The notes under the pieces were generated by a model. The model did no database searches, was not told the DNA's origin, and worked only from the letters and a program-made list of their open reading frames with translations. Shown one piece after another: positions 24,103 through 32,120 of a stretch of DNA of 64,000 bases. The number at the start of each line of letters is the position of its first letter. Positions within the stretch are counted from its first letter, which is position 1. The stretch covers positions 62,001-126,000 of the forward strand of contig NZ_JBHRSK010000011.1 of NCBI RefSeq assembly GCF_042643245.1. The letters are read 5' to 3'. The position numbers and the translations under genes are program-made. This DNA comes from Acidimangrovimonas pyrenivorans. Lineage in GTDB: Bacteria > Pseudomonadota > Alphaproteobacteria > Rhodobacterales > Rhodobacteraceae.

Positions 24103-24558
24103 ATGCGCAAGTTTCTCGTCGTCCTCGACGACAGCCGCGAATGCCTCAACGCAATGCGCTTCGCCGCGCTGCGGGCGGCCCATACCGATGCCGGCGTCCA
24201 GATCCTCTCGGTGATCCCGCCCGAGGAGTTCCAGCACTGGATGGGCGTGGGCGAGGTGATGCGGGCCGAGGCGCGCGAGCGGATCGAGGCCCATTTCGAG
24301 GTCTTCGCCAAGTGGATGCGCACCCGCCAGAACGTCGAGCCCGAGCTGGTGATCCGCGAGGGCGAGCCGGTCAACGAGATCCTGGGCCAGATCAAGGACG
24401 ACCCCGAGATCGGCGTGCTGGTGCTGGGCGCCGGCACCGACAAGAGCGGTCCGGGCAAGCTGGTGACGGCGCTGTCGCGCTCCTCCGGCACCTTGCCGAT
24501 CCCGATCACCATCGTGCCTGGCGAGATGTCGAAGGAACGGCTCGAGGCGATCACCTGA
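24103..24558 (+). CDS. Universal stress protein family
   Basis: 151 residues. Single UspA-type domain with the ATP-binding pattern VLGAGTDKSGPGKLVTALSRSS (G-x2-G-x9-G-(S/T) type). Cytoplasmic. It follows the aminotransferase after 59 bases with an AAGGAG site and may be co-transcribed with it. The family contributes to stress survival; no specific role can be read here. Confidence 0.92.
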   Translation: MRKFLVVLDDSRECLNAMRFAALRAAHTDAGVQILSVIPPEEFQHWMGVGEVMRAEARERIEAHFEVFAKWMRTRQNVEPELVIREGEPVNEILGQIKDDPEIGVLVLGAGTDKSGPGKLVTALSRSSGTLPIPITIVPGEMSKERLEAIT

Positions 24559-24560
24559 AC

Positions 24561-24679
24561 GCCGGGGGGCCAGCCCCCCGGTCTCCCCCCCCGCCCCCGG
24601 AATATTTCCGCAAAGGAGAAGCGCGGGAACGGGAGGCGCCTTTCAGTTCTTCTTTGTCCGAATACTCCCGCCGGGGGCG
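24561..24679. repeat. Dispersed intergenic palindromic element, copy 4
   Basis: Outer stem CCGGGGGGCCAGCCCCCCGG at 24563-24582, then CCCGGAATATTTCCGCAAAG and a reverse arm TTCTTTGTCCGAATACTCCC, ending in GCCGGGGGC. It lies between two rightward genes, past the 3' end of the universal stress protein gene. Confidence 0.72.
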
Positions 24680-24701
24680 TCGGCGCGCCAGCGGCGCGCA
24701 T

Positions 24702-24718
24702 CTTAGAACCATTCCAAA
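24702..24718. promoter_or_regulatory. Candidate Irr-binding ICE box upstream of nfuA
   Basis: CTTAGAA-CCA-TTCCAAA matches the iron control element TTTAGAA-N3-TTCTAAA at 12 of 14 positions. It lies directly upstream of a TTGACT -35 element. irr itself is in this window. Confidence 0.6.
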
Positions 24719-24720
24719 TC

Positions 24721-24749
24721 TTGACTTCACGGGCGCCCGGGCGCATATC
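24721..24749 (+). promoter_or_regulatory. Candidate promoter of nfuA-tsaB-rimI
   Basis: TTGACT and CATATC are separated by 17 bases; the start codon follows 24 bases after the -10. The -35 abuts the candidate ICE box. Confidence 0.5.
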
Positions 24750-24773
24750 CGAGCGTAACAGTCGGAGATAGCC

Positions 24774-25337
24774 ATGTTCATCCAGACCGAATCCACGCCG
24801 AACCCCGCGACGCTGAAATTCCTGCCCGGTCAGGCCGTGCTCGACAGCGGCACCGCCGATTTCCCCAGCGCCGACACGGCCGGCGACTCGCCGCTGGCCC
24901 AGCGGCTGTTCGCGGTCGAGGGCGTGACCGGCGTCTTCTTCGGCCCGGACTTCGTCACCGTCACCAAGGCGGGCGAGCTGTCCTGGGACCACCTCAAGCC
25001 CGCCGTGCTGGGCGCGATCATGGAACATTACCAGTCCGGCCAGCCGGCCGTGACCAGTGCCGAGGGCGCCGGCGGCCACCAGGACCATGACGACGGCCCG
25101 GACAGCGAGATCGTCGCCCAGATCAAGGAACTGCTCGACACGAGGGTCCGCCCGGCGGTGGCCCAGGACGGCGGCGACATCACCTTCCACGGCTACGACC
25201 GCGGCATCGTCTACCTGCACATGCAGGGCGCCTGCGCCGGCTGCCCGTCCTCGACCCTGACCCTGAAGATGGGCATCGAGAACCTGCTGCGGCACTACAT
25301 CCCGGAAGTGATCGAGGTGCGCCCGGTTGCCGCCTGA
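24774..25337 (+). CDS. NfuA/NifU-like iron-sulphur scaffold protein
   Basis: 187 residues. N-terminal Nfu domain (FIQTESTPNPATLKFLPG) and C-terminal NifU domain with the cluster-binding CxxC in GACAGCPSSTLTLK. It carries [4Fe-4S] clusters to apoproteins in the cytoplasm. A candidate ICE box and promoter precede it, suggesting control by iron through Irr. The 3' end overlaps the start of tsaB. Confidence 0.95.
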   Translation: MFIQTESTPNPATLKFLPGQAVLDSGTADFPSADTAGDSPLAQRLFAVEGVTGVFFGPDFVTVTKAGELSWDHLKPAVLGAIMEHYQSGQPAVTSAEGAGGHQDHDDGPDSEIVAQIKELLDTRVRPAVAQDGGDITFHGYDRGIVYLHMQGACAGCPSSTLTLKMGIENLLRHYIPEVIEVRPVAA

Positions 25338-25983
25338 GCCCCTGATCCTGAGCTTCGATACATCGGCCGCGCGTTGCGCGGCCGCTTTGCTGTCGGGCGA
25401 CCGGCTACTGGCCGAACGCAGCGAGGACATGGAGCGCGGCCAGGCCGAGCGGCTGATGCCGCTGCTGGAAGAGCTGCTGGCAGAGGCCGGCGCCGGCTGG
25501 CGCGATCTGGCGGCGATCGGCGTCGGCATCGGCCCGGGCAATTTCACCGGCATCCGGATCGCCGTCGCCGCCGCCCGCGGGCTGGCGCTGGCGCTTGCTG
25601 TCCCGGCGATCGGCGTCAACGGTTTCGAGGCGCTGGCGCTGGGGCAGGACGGCCCGGTGCTGTGCAGCCTCGACGGCCGCCGCGGGCGCTGCTGGATCGC
25701 CCCGCCCGACCAGCTCGACCTGGCGGAACTGACCACGCCGGAAGAGCTGGCCGGCGCGCTGCCGGTCGCGTTCCTCGAGCGCGACGTGATCGGCCACCGC
25801 GCCGAGGAGATCGCGGCCCTGACCGGCGGCCGGGCCCTGCCTCCCGCCGCCCCGCTGGCCGAGGCCATCGCCCGGATTGCCGCCGCCCGCCGCGCCACGC
25901 CACAGCAGCGCCCGGCGCCGCTCTACCTGCGCAGCGCCGATGCCGCGCCGCCTTCCGATCCGCCGCCGGCGATCCTGCCGTGA
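25327..25983 (+). CDS. tsaB: tRNA threonylcarbamoyladenosine biosynthesis protein TsaB
   Basis: 218 residues. ASKHA-fold partner of TsaD, needed for the t6A37 modification of tRNAs reading ANN codons. LSFDTSAARCAAAL at the N-terminus and GIGPGNFTGIRIAVAAARGLA are the family blocks. The start is TTG at 25327 inside the end of nfuA; it is weakly supported, but upstream there is no better start. The stop overlaps the GTG of rimI, so the three genes form one coupled operon. Confidence 0.93.
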   Translation: MPPEPLILSFDTSAARCAAALLSGDRLLAERSEDMERGQAERLMPLLEELLAEAGAGWRDLAAIGVGIGPGNFTGIRIAVAAARGLALALAVPAIGVNGFEALALGQDGPVLCSLDGRRGRCWIAPPDQLDLAELTTPEELAGALPVAFLERDVIGHRAEEIAALTGGRALPPAAPLAEAIARIAAARRATPQQRPAPLYLRSADAAPPSDPPPAILP

Positions 25984-26408
25984 GCGGCCCGCCCGAGACC
26001 CCGGACGCCCTCGCCGCCCTCCATGCCCGCTGCTTCACCACCCCGCGGCCCTGGAGCGCCGACGAATTCGCCTCGCTGCTGTCCCTGCCCGGCTGCTTCC
26101 TGCTGACCGGGACCGGGGGCTTCCTGCTCGGCCGGGCGATCGCCGGCGAGGCCGAACTGCTGACCCTCGCCGTCGCGCCGGAGACCCGGCGCCGGGGGCT
26201 GGGCCGGACCCTGCTGGCCCGCTTCGAGGCCGAGGCCGCCGCCCGTGGTGCCGAGAACGCCTTTCTCGAGGTCGCCGCCGACAATGCCCCGGCCCGCGCC
26301 CTCTACGAAACCGCCGGCTGGCGACAGACCGGGCGCCGCAAGAACTACTACCGCGGGGCGGCTCGAGCAGTCGACGCCCTGCTCTACGCCAAGGCGATGG
26401 ACAGGTGA
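25980..26408 (+). CDS. rimI: GNAT N-acetyltransferase, RimI-type
   Basis: 142 residues from GTG at 25980, overlapping the tsaB stop. The GNAT core is LTLAVAPETRRRGLGRTLLARFEAEAA with the acetyl-CoA loop RRRGLG, then NAPARALYETAGWRQTGRRKNYY. The family acetylates the N-terminus of ribosomal protein S18; the tsaB-rimI order supports this reading. Confidence 0.9.
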   Translation: MSGPPETPDALAALHARCFTTPRPWSADEFASLLSLPGCFLLTGTGGFLLGRAIAGEAELLTLAVAPETRRRGLGRTLLARFEAEAAARGAENAFLEVAADNAPARALYETAGWRQTGRRKNYYRGAARAVDALLYAKAMDR

Positions 26409-26474
26409 CGTAGGGGCAGGATAACTTTTTTACCTTTCGGTCAGGAATCCGGTGCTGCACCGGCAAAAACGCTA

Positions 26475-26504
26475 TTGACCCCTCTTGCACGCTGCGGCCT
26501 TATT
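26475..26504 (+). promoter_or_regulatory. Candidate promoter of the nucleoside transporter operon
   Basis: TTGACC and CTTATT are separated by 18 bases, 90 bases upstream of the binding-protein start, in the only AT-rich part of the gap. A CCGGTG-CTG-CACCGG dyad lies just upstream. Confidence 0.4.
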
Positions 26505-26593
26505 CGGCATGGGCCGACACAGAGCGGCGAGATGTCACAGGGGGGCAGACCCGGCTCGGGATGCCTCGCATCATGTAACCGGGAGTAATCCAA

Positions 26594-27583
26594 ATGACCC
26601 TGATGAAGAAGATCGCGGGCGCGGCGGTGACGCTGGCGCTGACGGCGGGCGTTGCCGTGGCCGAGCCGGCCATCATCTACGACCTCGGCGGCAAATACGA
26701 CAAGTCGTTCAACGAAGCCGCCTTCCACGGTGCCGAACGCTGGGCCAAGGAAACCGGCAAGAAATACCGCGAGCTAGAAATGCAGTCGGAAGCCCAGCGC
26801 GAGCAGGCGCTGCGCCGGCTGGCCGAATCGGGCGCCAACCCGGTGGTGATGACCGGCTTCGCCTTCGGCGACGTGCTCAACAAGGTCGCGCCGGACTATC
26901 CCGACACCAAGTTCGCGATCATCGACATGGTGGTGAACCAGCCCAACGTCGAGTCGATCGTCTTCACCGAGGAGCAGGGCAGCTACCTGGTCGGCATGAT
27001 GGCGGCGATGGCCTCGAAGACCGGCACCGTCGGCTTCGTCGGCGGCATGGACATCCCGCTGATCCGCAAGTTCGCCTGCGGCTACGTCCAGGGCGTCAAG
27101 GCGGTGAACCCCGACGCCAAGGTGATCCAGAACATGACCGGCACCACCCCGGCGGCCTGGAACGACCCGGTGAAGGGCGGTGAGCTGGCCAAGGCGCAGA
27201 TCAGCCAGGGCGCCGACGTCATCTATGCCGCCGCCGGCGGCACCGGCATCGGCGTGCTGCAGGCCGCGGCCGACGCCAACATCCTGTCGATCGGCGTCGA
27301 CAGCAACCAGAACTACCTGCATCCGGGCCAGGTCCTGACCTCGATGACCAAGCGCGTCGACAACGCCGTCTACGCCGCCTTCTCGGCCGGCCCGAACCTC
27401 GAGCCCGGCGTCAAGGTGATGGACCTCAAGGCCGGCGGCGTCGCCCCGGCGATGGACGACAACAACGCCAAGCTGGTCACGCCCGAGATGAAGAAGGCGG
27501 TCGACGAGGCCACCAAGAAGATCGAGGACGGCGAGATCAAGGTCCACGACTACATGACCGACAATTCCTGCCCGGTGAAGTAA
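26594..27583 (+). CDS. BMP-family ABC transporter substrate-binding protein
   Basis: 329 residues. Signal peptide to about residue 22 (ending AVAEPA). The mature protein has the Bmp/PnrA pattern: AIIYDLGGKYDKSFNEAAFHG at the N-terminus, VVMTGFAF, GFVGGMDIPLIRKFACGYVQG and YAAAGGTGIGVLQAA. These proteins bind nucleosides, chiefly purine nucleosides, in the periplasm. A GGGAG ribosome-binding site precedes ATG. It opens an importer operon that ends in purine nucleoside phosphorylase, which supports nucleoside as the substrate. Confidence 0.94.
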   Translation: MTLMKKIAGAAVTLALTAGVAVAEPAIIYDLGGKYDKSFNEAAFHGAERWAKETGKKYRELEMQSEAQREQALRRLAESGANPVVMTGFAFGDVLNKVAPDYPDTKFAIIDMVVNQPNVESIVFTEEQGSYLVGMMAAMASKTGTVGFVGGMDIPLIRKFACGYVQGVKAVNPDAKVIQNMTGTTPAAWNDPVKGGELAKAQISQGADVIYAAAGGTGIGVLQAAADANILSIGVDSNQNYLHPGQVLTSMTKRVDNAVYAAFSAGPNLEPGVKVMDLKAGGVAPAMDDNNAKLVTPEMKKAVDEATKKIEDGEIKVHDYMTDNSCPVK

Positions 27584-27589
27584 GACCCG

Positions 27590-29182
27590 ATGGGCATGGA
27601 TGACAAACAGGGGCGGCAGGCGACTGCCGCTCCCGCAGGTGCTCCCGCAGCGATCGAGCTGCGGGGCATTTCGAAAGCGTTCGGGCCTGTCCAGGCCAAC
27701 AAGGACATCTCGATCCGGGTCGCCAAGGGCTCGATCCACGGCATCGTGGGCGAGAACGGCGCCGGCAAGTCGACGCTGATGTCGATCCTCTACGGCTTCT
27801 ACAAGGCCGATGCGGGCGAGATCATCGTCAACGGCCGCCCGACCCAGATCCCCGACAGCCAGGCGGCCATCAAGGCCGGCATCGGCATGGTCTTCCAGCA
27901 TTTCAAGCTGGTCCAGAATTTCTCGGTCCTCGAAAACGTCATCCTCGGCGTCGAGGACGGCCCGCGGCTCGGTCCGTCGCTGTCAAAGGCGCGCAAGACG
28001 TTGACCCAGCTGGCCGACGAATACGAATTGCATGTCGACCCCGACGCGATGATCGAGAACCTCTCGGTCGGCCACCAGCAGCGGGTCGAGATCCTCAAGG
28101 CGCTCTACCGCCAGGCCGACATCCTGATCCTCGACGAGCCGACCGGGGTGCTGACCCCGGCCGAGGCCGACCAGCTGTTCCGCATCCTCGGCCGGCTGCG
28201 CGAAGAGGGCAAGACGATCATCCTGATCACCCACAAGCTGCGCGAGATCATGGAGATCACCGACACCGTCAGCGTCATGCGCCGCGGCGAGATGACGGCG
28301 ACGGTCAAGACCGCCGAGACCAGCCCCGAGCAACTGGCCGAGCTGATGGTCGGCCGCAAGGTGCTGCTGCGGGTCGAGAAGACCCCGGCCAAGCCCGGCC
28401 TCACCGTGCTCGAGGTGCAGGACCTGCGCGTCACCGACGACAAGGGGGTCGAGCGGCTCAAGGGCGTGTCCTTCGACGTCCGCGCGGGCGAGATCGTCGG
28501 CATCGCCGGGGTCGCCGGCAACGGCCAGTCCGAGCTGCTCGACGTGCTCGGCGGCACCCTGGGCGGCGAGGGCATCATCCGCCTCAACGGCAAGGAAATC
28601 GACGTCACCGGCTTCCGCTCGGACGGCCAGACCCGCCGCGACCAGGGCATTTCCCACGTCCCGGAAGACCGCCAGCGGCTGGGTCTGATCATGGATTTCG
28701 CGGCCTGGGAGAACATGGCCTTCGGCTATCACCACGATCCGGCCTACCAGATGAACGGCCTGCTGATGGACAACCGCGCCATCCTCAGGGACGCCCAGTC
28801 GAAGATGGAACGCTTCGATGTCCGCCCGCCCAACGCCAAGCTGGCGGCCAAGAACTTCTCGGGCGGCAACCAGCAGAAGATCGTGCTGGCGCGCGAGATC
28901 GAGCGCAATCCCGACCTGCTGCTGGTCGGCCAGCCGACCCGCGGCGTCGATATCGGCGCCATCGAGTTCATCCACCAGCAGATCCTGCGGCTGCGCGACG
29001 CCGGCAAGGCGATCCTGCTGGTCTCGGTCGAGCTGGACGAGATCATGAGCCTGTCGGACCGCATCGCGGTGATGTTCGACGGCCAGATCATGGGCGAGCG
29101 CCTGCCCGAGGAAACCAACGAAAAGGAACTGGGGATGCTGATGGCCGGCATGGACAGCTCCTCTGAAGGGGAGGCCGCCTGA
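27590..29182 (+). CDS. Nucleoside ABC transporter, double ATP-binding subunit
   Basis: 530 residues with two ABC domains. The first has Walker A GENGAGKST and signature LSVGHQQRV. The second has a degenerate Walker A (GVAGNGQSE) but a good signature FSGGNQQKIVLAREI, as is usual for the sugar/nucleoside (RbsA-like) class, where only one site hydrolyses ATP well. The start follows the binding-protein stop by six bases, and the stop shares bases with the next start (TGATG), so the operon is translationally coupled. Confidence 0.95.
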   Translation: MGMDDKQGRQATAAPAGAPAAIELRGISKAFGPVQANKDISIRVAKGSIHGIVGENGAGKSTLMSILYGFYKADAGEIIVNGRPTQIPDSQAAIKAGIGMVFQHFKLVQNFSVLENVILGVEDGPRLGPSLSKARKTLTQLADEYELHVDPDAMIENLSVGHQQRVEILKALYRQADILILDEPTGVLTPAEADQLFRILGRLREEGKTIILITHKLREIMEITDTVSVMRRGEMTATVKTAETSPEQLAELMVGRKVLLRVEKTPAKPGLTVLEVQDLRVTDDKGVERLKGVSFDVRAGEIVGIAGVAGNGQSELLDVLGGTLGGEGIIRLNGKEIDVTGFRSDGQTRRDQGISHVPEDRQRLGLIMDFAAWENMAFGYHHDPAYQMNGLLMDNRAILRDAQSKMERFDVRPPNAKLAAKNFSGGNQQKIVLAREIERNPDLLLVGQPTRGVDIGAIEFIHQQILRLRDAGKAILLVSVELDEIMSLSDRIAVMFDGQIMGERLPEETNEKELGMLMAGMDSSSEGEAA

Positions 29183-30276
29183 TGGACCGCATGCCGCGTT
29201 GGGCCGACGCCCTGCTGGTGCCGCTGATCAGCATCGTCATCGCCTTCGTCATCTCGGGCCTCGTCATCATGGCGATCGGCCAGGACCCGGTGCAGGCCAT
29301 GAAGATCATGGTCACCGGGGCGCTGGGGTCGAGCTATGGCTGGGGCTACACGCTCTACTACACCACCAACTTCATCTTCACCGGTCTCGGCTTCGCCGTC
29401 GCCTTCCATGCCAGCCTGTTCAATATCGGCGGCGAGGGCCAGGCGACGCTGGGCGGCCTCGGCGTGGCCCTGGTCTGCCTGATGGTGCCCTGGCCGCATT
29501 GGTCGATCGCCTTGCTGGCCGCCTCGGTCGGCGCGGCGCTGTTCGGCGCGGCCTGGGCGGCGATCCCCGCCTGGCTGCAGGCCAAGCGCGGCAGCCATGT
29601 CGTCATCACCACCATCATGTTCAACTTCATCGGCGCCTCGCTGCTCAACTACCTGCTGGTCAACGTGCTGCGCCCGGTCGGCTCGATGGACCCGGCCTCG
29701 GCCAACTTCCCCAAGGCGACGCAGCTGCCGCAGCTGAACGAGATCCTGGCGACTGTCGGCATTCCCTTCGCCAAGCACACCCCGGCCAACGTCACCTTCT
29801 TCGTCGCCATCGGCGCCTGCGTCGCGGTCTGGCTGCTGATCTGGCACACCCGCCTCGGCTACCAGATCCGGGCCTTCGGCAAGTCGGAACCGGCGGCGCG
29901 CTATGCCGGCATCAACCCGGTCAGGATCACCATGTACGCGATGCTGATCTCGGGCGCGCTCGGCGGCATGATGGCGATCAACAACGTCATGGGCGAGGCC
30001 GGGCGCCTGGTGCTGAATGCGCCCGAGGGCGCCGGCTTCATCGGCATCGCCGTCGCCCTGATGGGCCGAAACCACCCGTTCGGCGTCTTCCTCGCCGCAC
30101 TGCTGTTCGGCTTTCTCTACCAGGGCGGGGCCGAGCTGGCGCTGTGGTCGAACGTCCCGCGCGAGCTGATCACCGTGATCCAGGCGCTGGTGATCCTGTT
30201 CACCGGGGCGCTGGACAACATGGTGCGGATGCCGATCGAGAGCCTGTTCCTGAAATTCGGCCGGGGGCGTGGCTGA
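29182..30276 (+). CDS. Nucleoside ABC transporter permease 1
   Basis: 364 residues. About ten hydrophobic segments; the family block GEGQATLGGLGVALV near residue 80 and FGKSEPAARYAGINP near 230 match BPD_transp_2 permeases of branched-chain/sugar/nucleoside importers. It overlaps the preceding ATPase and following permease genes by TGATG junctions. It should pair with the second permease as a heterodimer in the inner membrane. Confidence 0.95.
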   Translation: MDRMPRWADALLVPLISIVIAFVISGLVIMAIGQDPVQAMKIMVTGALGSSYGWGYTLYYTTNFIFTGLGFAVAFHASLFNIGGEGQATLGGLGVALVCLMVPWPHWSIALLAASVGAALFGAAWAAIPAWLQAKRGSHVVITTIMFNFIGASLLNYLLVNVLRPVGSMDPASANFPKATQLPQLNEILATVGIPFAKHTPANVTFFVAIGACVAVWLLIWHTRLGYQIRAFGKSEPAARYAGINPVRITMYAMLISGALGGMMAINNVMGEAGRLVLNAPEGAGFIGIAVALMGRNHPFGVFLAALLFGFLYQGGAELALWSNVPRELITVIQALVILFTGALDNMVRMPIESLFLKFGRGRG

Positions 30277-31241
30277 TGGACTACCAGACGATCATCGAGA
30301 TCCTCGACAGCACCGTGCGGCTGGCGACACCGCTCTTGCTGGCCTGCCTGGCCGGCCTGTTCTCGGAACGCTCGGGCGTGTTCGACATCGGCCTCGAAGG
30401 CAAGATGCTGGTCGCGGCCTTCATGTCGGGCGCGGTCGCCGCCGTCACCGGCGACGCCTGGCTCGGCCTTGCCGCCGGGATCGCCGCGGCGCTGGTGTTG
30501 GCGCTGATCCACGGAGTGGCCTCGATCACCTTCCGCGGCGACCAGCTCATTTCCGGCGTGGCGATCAACTTCCTCGCCTCGGGCATCACCGTGCTGGTGG
30601 CGCAGAGCTGGTTCCACCAGGGCGGCCGCACCCCGGCGCTGATGGGCGGCGGCCGGTTCCAGAGCATCGCCCTGCCCGGCGCCGAGGCGATCGGGAAAAT
30701 CCCCGTCATCGGGCCGATCTACCAGAACCTGCTGTCGGGCCATACCATCCTGGTCTACCTGGCGCTGGCCTGCGTGCCGCTGACCTACTGGGCGCTCTAC
30801 AAGACCCGGTTCGGGCTGCGGCTGCGCGCGGTCGGCGAGAACCCGGCCGCCGTCGATACCGCCGGCGTCTCGGTGATCCGGATGCGCTTCACCGCGGTGC
30901 TGATCTGCGGCGTCCTCTGCGGCATCGCCGGCTCCTACCTGTCGACCTCGCTCTCGGCCGGCTTCGTCAAGGAGATGACCGCGGGGCGCGGCTATATCGC
31001 GCTGGCGGCGCTGATCTTCTCGAAATGGCGGCCGTGGTACGCGCTCGGGTCGACGATGCTGTTCGGCCTGCTCGAGGCGATCTCGAACCGCTACCAGAAC
31101 ATCGACCTGGGTGCCTTCGTCCTGCCGGTGCAGTTCATGCAGGCCCTGCCCTACATCCTGACGGTGATCATCCTCGCCGGCTTCGTCGGCAAGGCGATCC
31201 CGCCACGCGCCGGAGGCACGCCCTATGTCAAGGAACGCTGA
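30276..31241 (+). CDS. Nucleoside ABC transporter permease 2
   Basis: 321 residues from the ATG at 30276, which overlaps the upstream stop. BPD_transp_2 permease with SERSGVFDIGLEGKMLVAAF near residue 30 and LRAVGENPAAVDTAGVSV near 190. Around nine hydrophobic segments. The last 17 bases overlap the purine nucleoside phosphorylase gene. Confidence 0.95.
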   Translation: MDYQTIIEILDSTVRLATPLLLACLAGLFSERSGVFDIGLEGKMLVAAFMSGAVAAVTGDAWLGLAAGIAAALVLALIHGVASITFRGDQLISGVAINFLASGITVLVAQSWFHQGGRTPALMGGGRFQSIALPGAEAIGKIPVIGPIYQNLLSGHTILVYLALACVPLTYWALYKTRFGLRLRAVGENPAAVDTAGVSVIRMRFTAVLICGVLCGIAGSYLSTSLSAGFVKEMTAGRGYIALAALIFSKWRPWYALGSTMLFGLLEAISNRYQNIDLGAFVLPVQFMQALPYILTVIILAGFVGKAIPPRAGGTPYVKER

Positions 31242-32031
31242 GGACCTCGCCCGGACGATCCGCGCCCGCGCCGGAGAGGCGCCGGTGCGGCTGGGCCTGA
31301 TCCTCGGCTCCGGCCTCGGCCACCTGGCCGGGGCGGTGGACGGCACCGCCATTCCCTATGACGATCTGCCCGGCTTTCCCCATGCCGGCGTCTCGGGCCA
31401 CAATCCGCAGCTGGTGATCGGCGATCTGGAGGGCGTGCGGGTCGCCGTCTTCGGCGGCCGGTCGCATTACTACGAATCGGGTCGGGCCGACGCCATGCGG
31501 CTGCCGCTGGAGGCGCTGCGCGAACTCGGCGCCGAGAGCTTGCTCCTGACCAACGCGGCCGGCTCGCTGCGGCCCGACATCCCGCCCGGGGCGCTGATGC
31601 TGCTGTCGGATCATATCAATTTTTCGGGATTGAATCCGCTGATCGGCGAGCCGTCGGACGCCCGTTTCGTGCCGATGACCGACGCCCACGATCCCGAGAT
31701 CCGCGCCGGCCTGCGCGCCGCGGCGGCGGCGGAAGGGCTCGAACTGGCCGAGGGCGTCTATGCCTGGTACTCGGGCCCGTCCTTCGAAACCCCCGCCGAA
31801 ATCCGCGCAATTCGCACGCTGGGGGCCGATACCGTAGGGATGTCGACGGTTCCCGAGGTCATCCTGGCCCGCTTCCTCGGCCTGCGCGTCGCGGCGATTT
31901 CCACCATTACCAACATGGCCGCCGGGCTCAGCGACGAATCCATCAGCCACGAACATACCAAGCAGATGGCCCCGCTGGGGGCCGCGAAACTCGACCGCAT
32001 CCTCCGACGATACCTGCGCAGCCTGACGTGA
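31225..32031 (+). CDS. Purine nucleoside phosphorylase
   Basis: 268 residues of the trimeric PNP/MTAP family: phosphate-binding GLILGSGLGHLAGAV, GRSHYYESG, and ITNMAAGLSDESISHE. It cleaves purine nucleosides with phosphate to base and ribose-1-phosphate in the cytoplasm. It overlaps the last permease gene by 17 bases, so import and cleavage of nucleosides are made from one transcript. A xanthosine or MTA preference cannot be excluded. Confidence 0.95.
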   Translation: MSRNAEDLARTIRARAGEAPVRLGLILGSGLGHLAGAVDGTAIPYDDLPGFPHAGVSGHNPQLVIGDLEGVRVAVFGGRSHYYESGRADAMRLPLEALRELGAESLLLTNAAGSLRPDIPPGALMLLSDHINFSGLNPLIGEPSDARFVPMTDAHDPEIRAGLRAAAAAEGLELAEGVYAWYSGPSFETPAEIRAIRTLGADTVGMSTVPEVILARFLGLRVAAISTITNMAAGLSDESISHEHTKQMAPLGAAKLDRILRRYLRSLT

Positions 32032-32034
32032 ATG

Positions 32035-32088
32035 CCACATATTCACGGATGCAAAGATTTGACAGCTTTGAACATCCGAGTCATGTGG
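32035..32088. promoter_or_regulatory. Extended dyad over a TTGACA element, upstream of TSUP gene
   Basis: Three nested complementary pairs share one centre near 32062: CCACAT/ATGTGG, CGGATG/CATCCG and CAAAG/CTTTG. A perfect -35 hexamer TTGACA (32059-32064) lies in the middle. The -10 17 bases later is poor (CATGTG). It may be an operator, or a hairpin ending the phosphorylase transcript. Confidence 0.5.
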
Positions 32089-32120
32089 ACCCCACCATCC
32101 AGCTCCGCGAGGGCGCCGCC

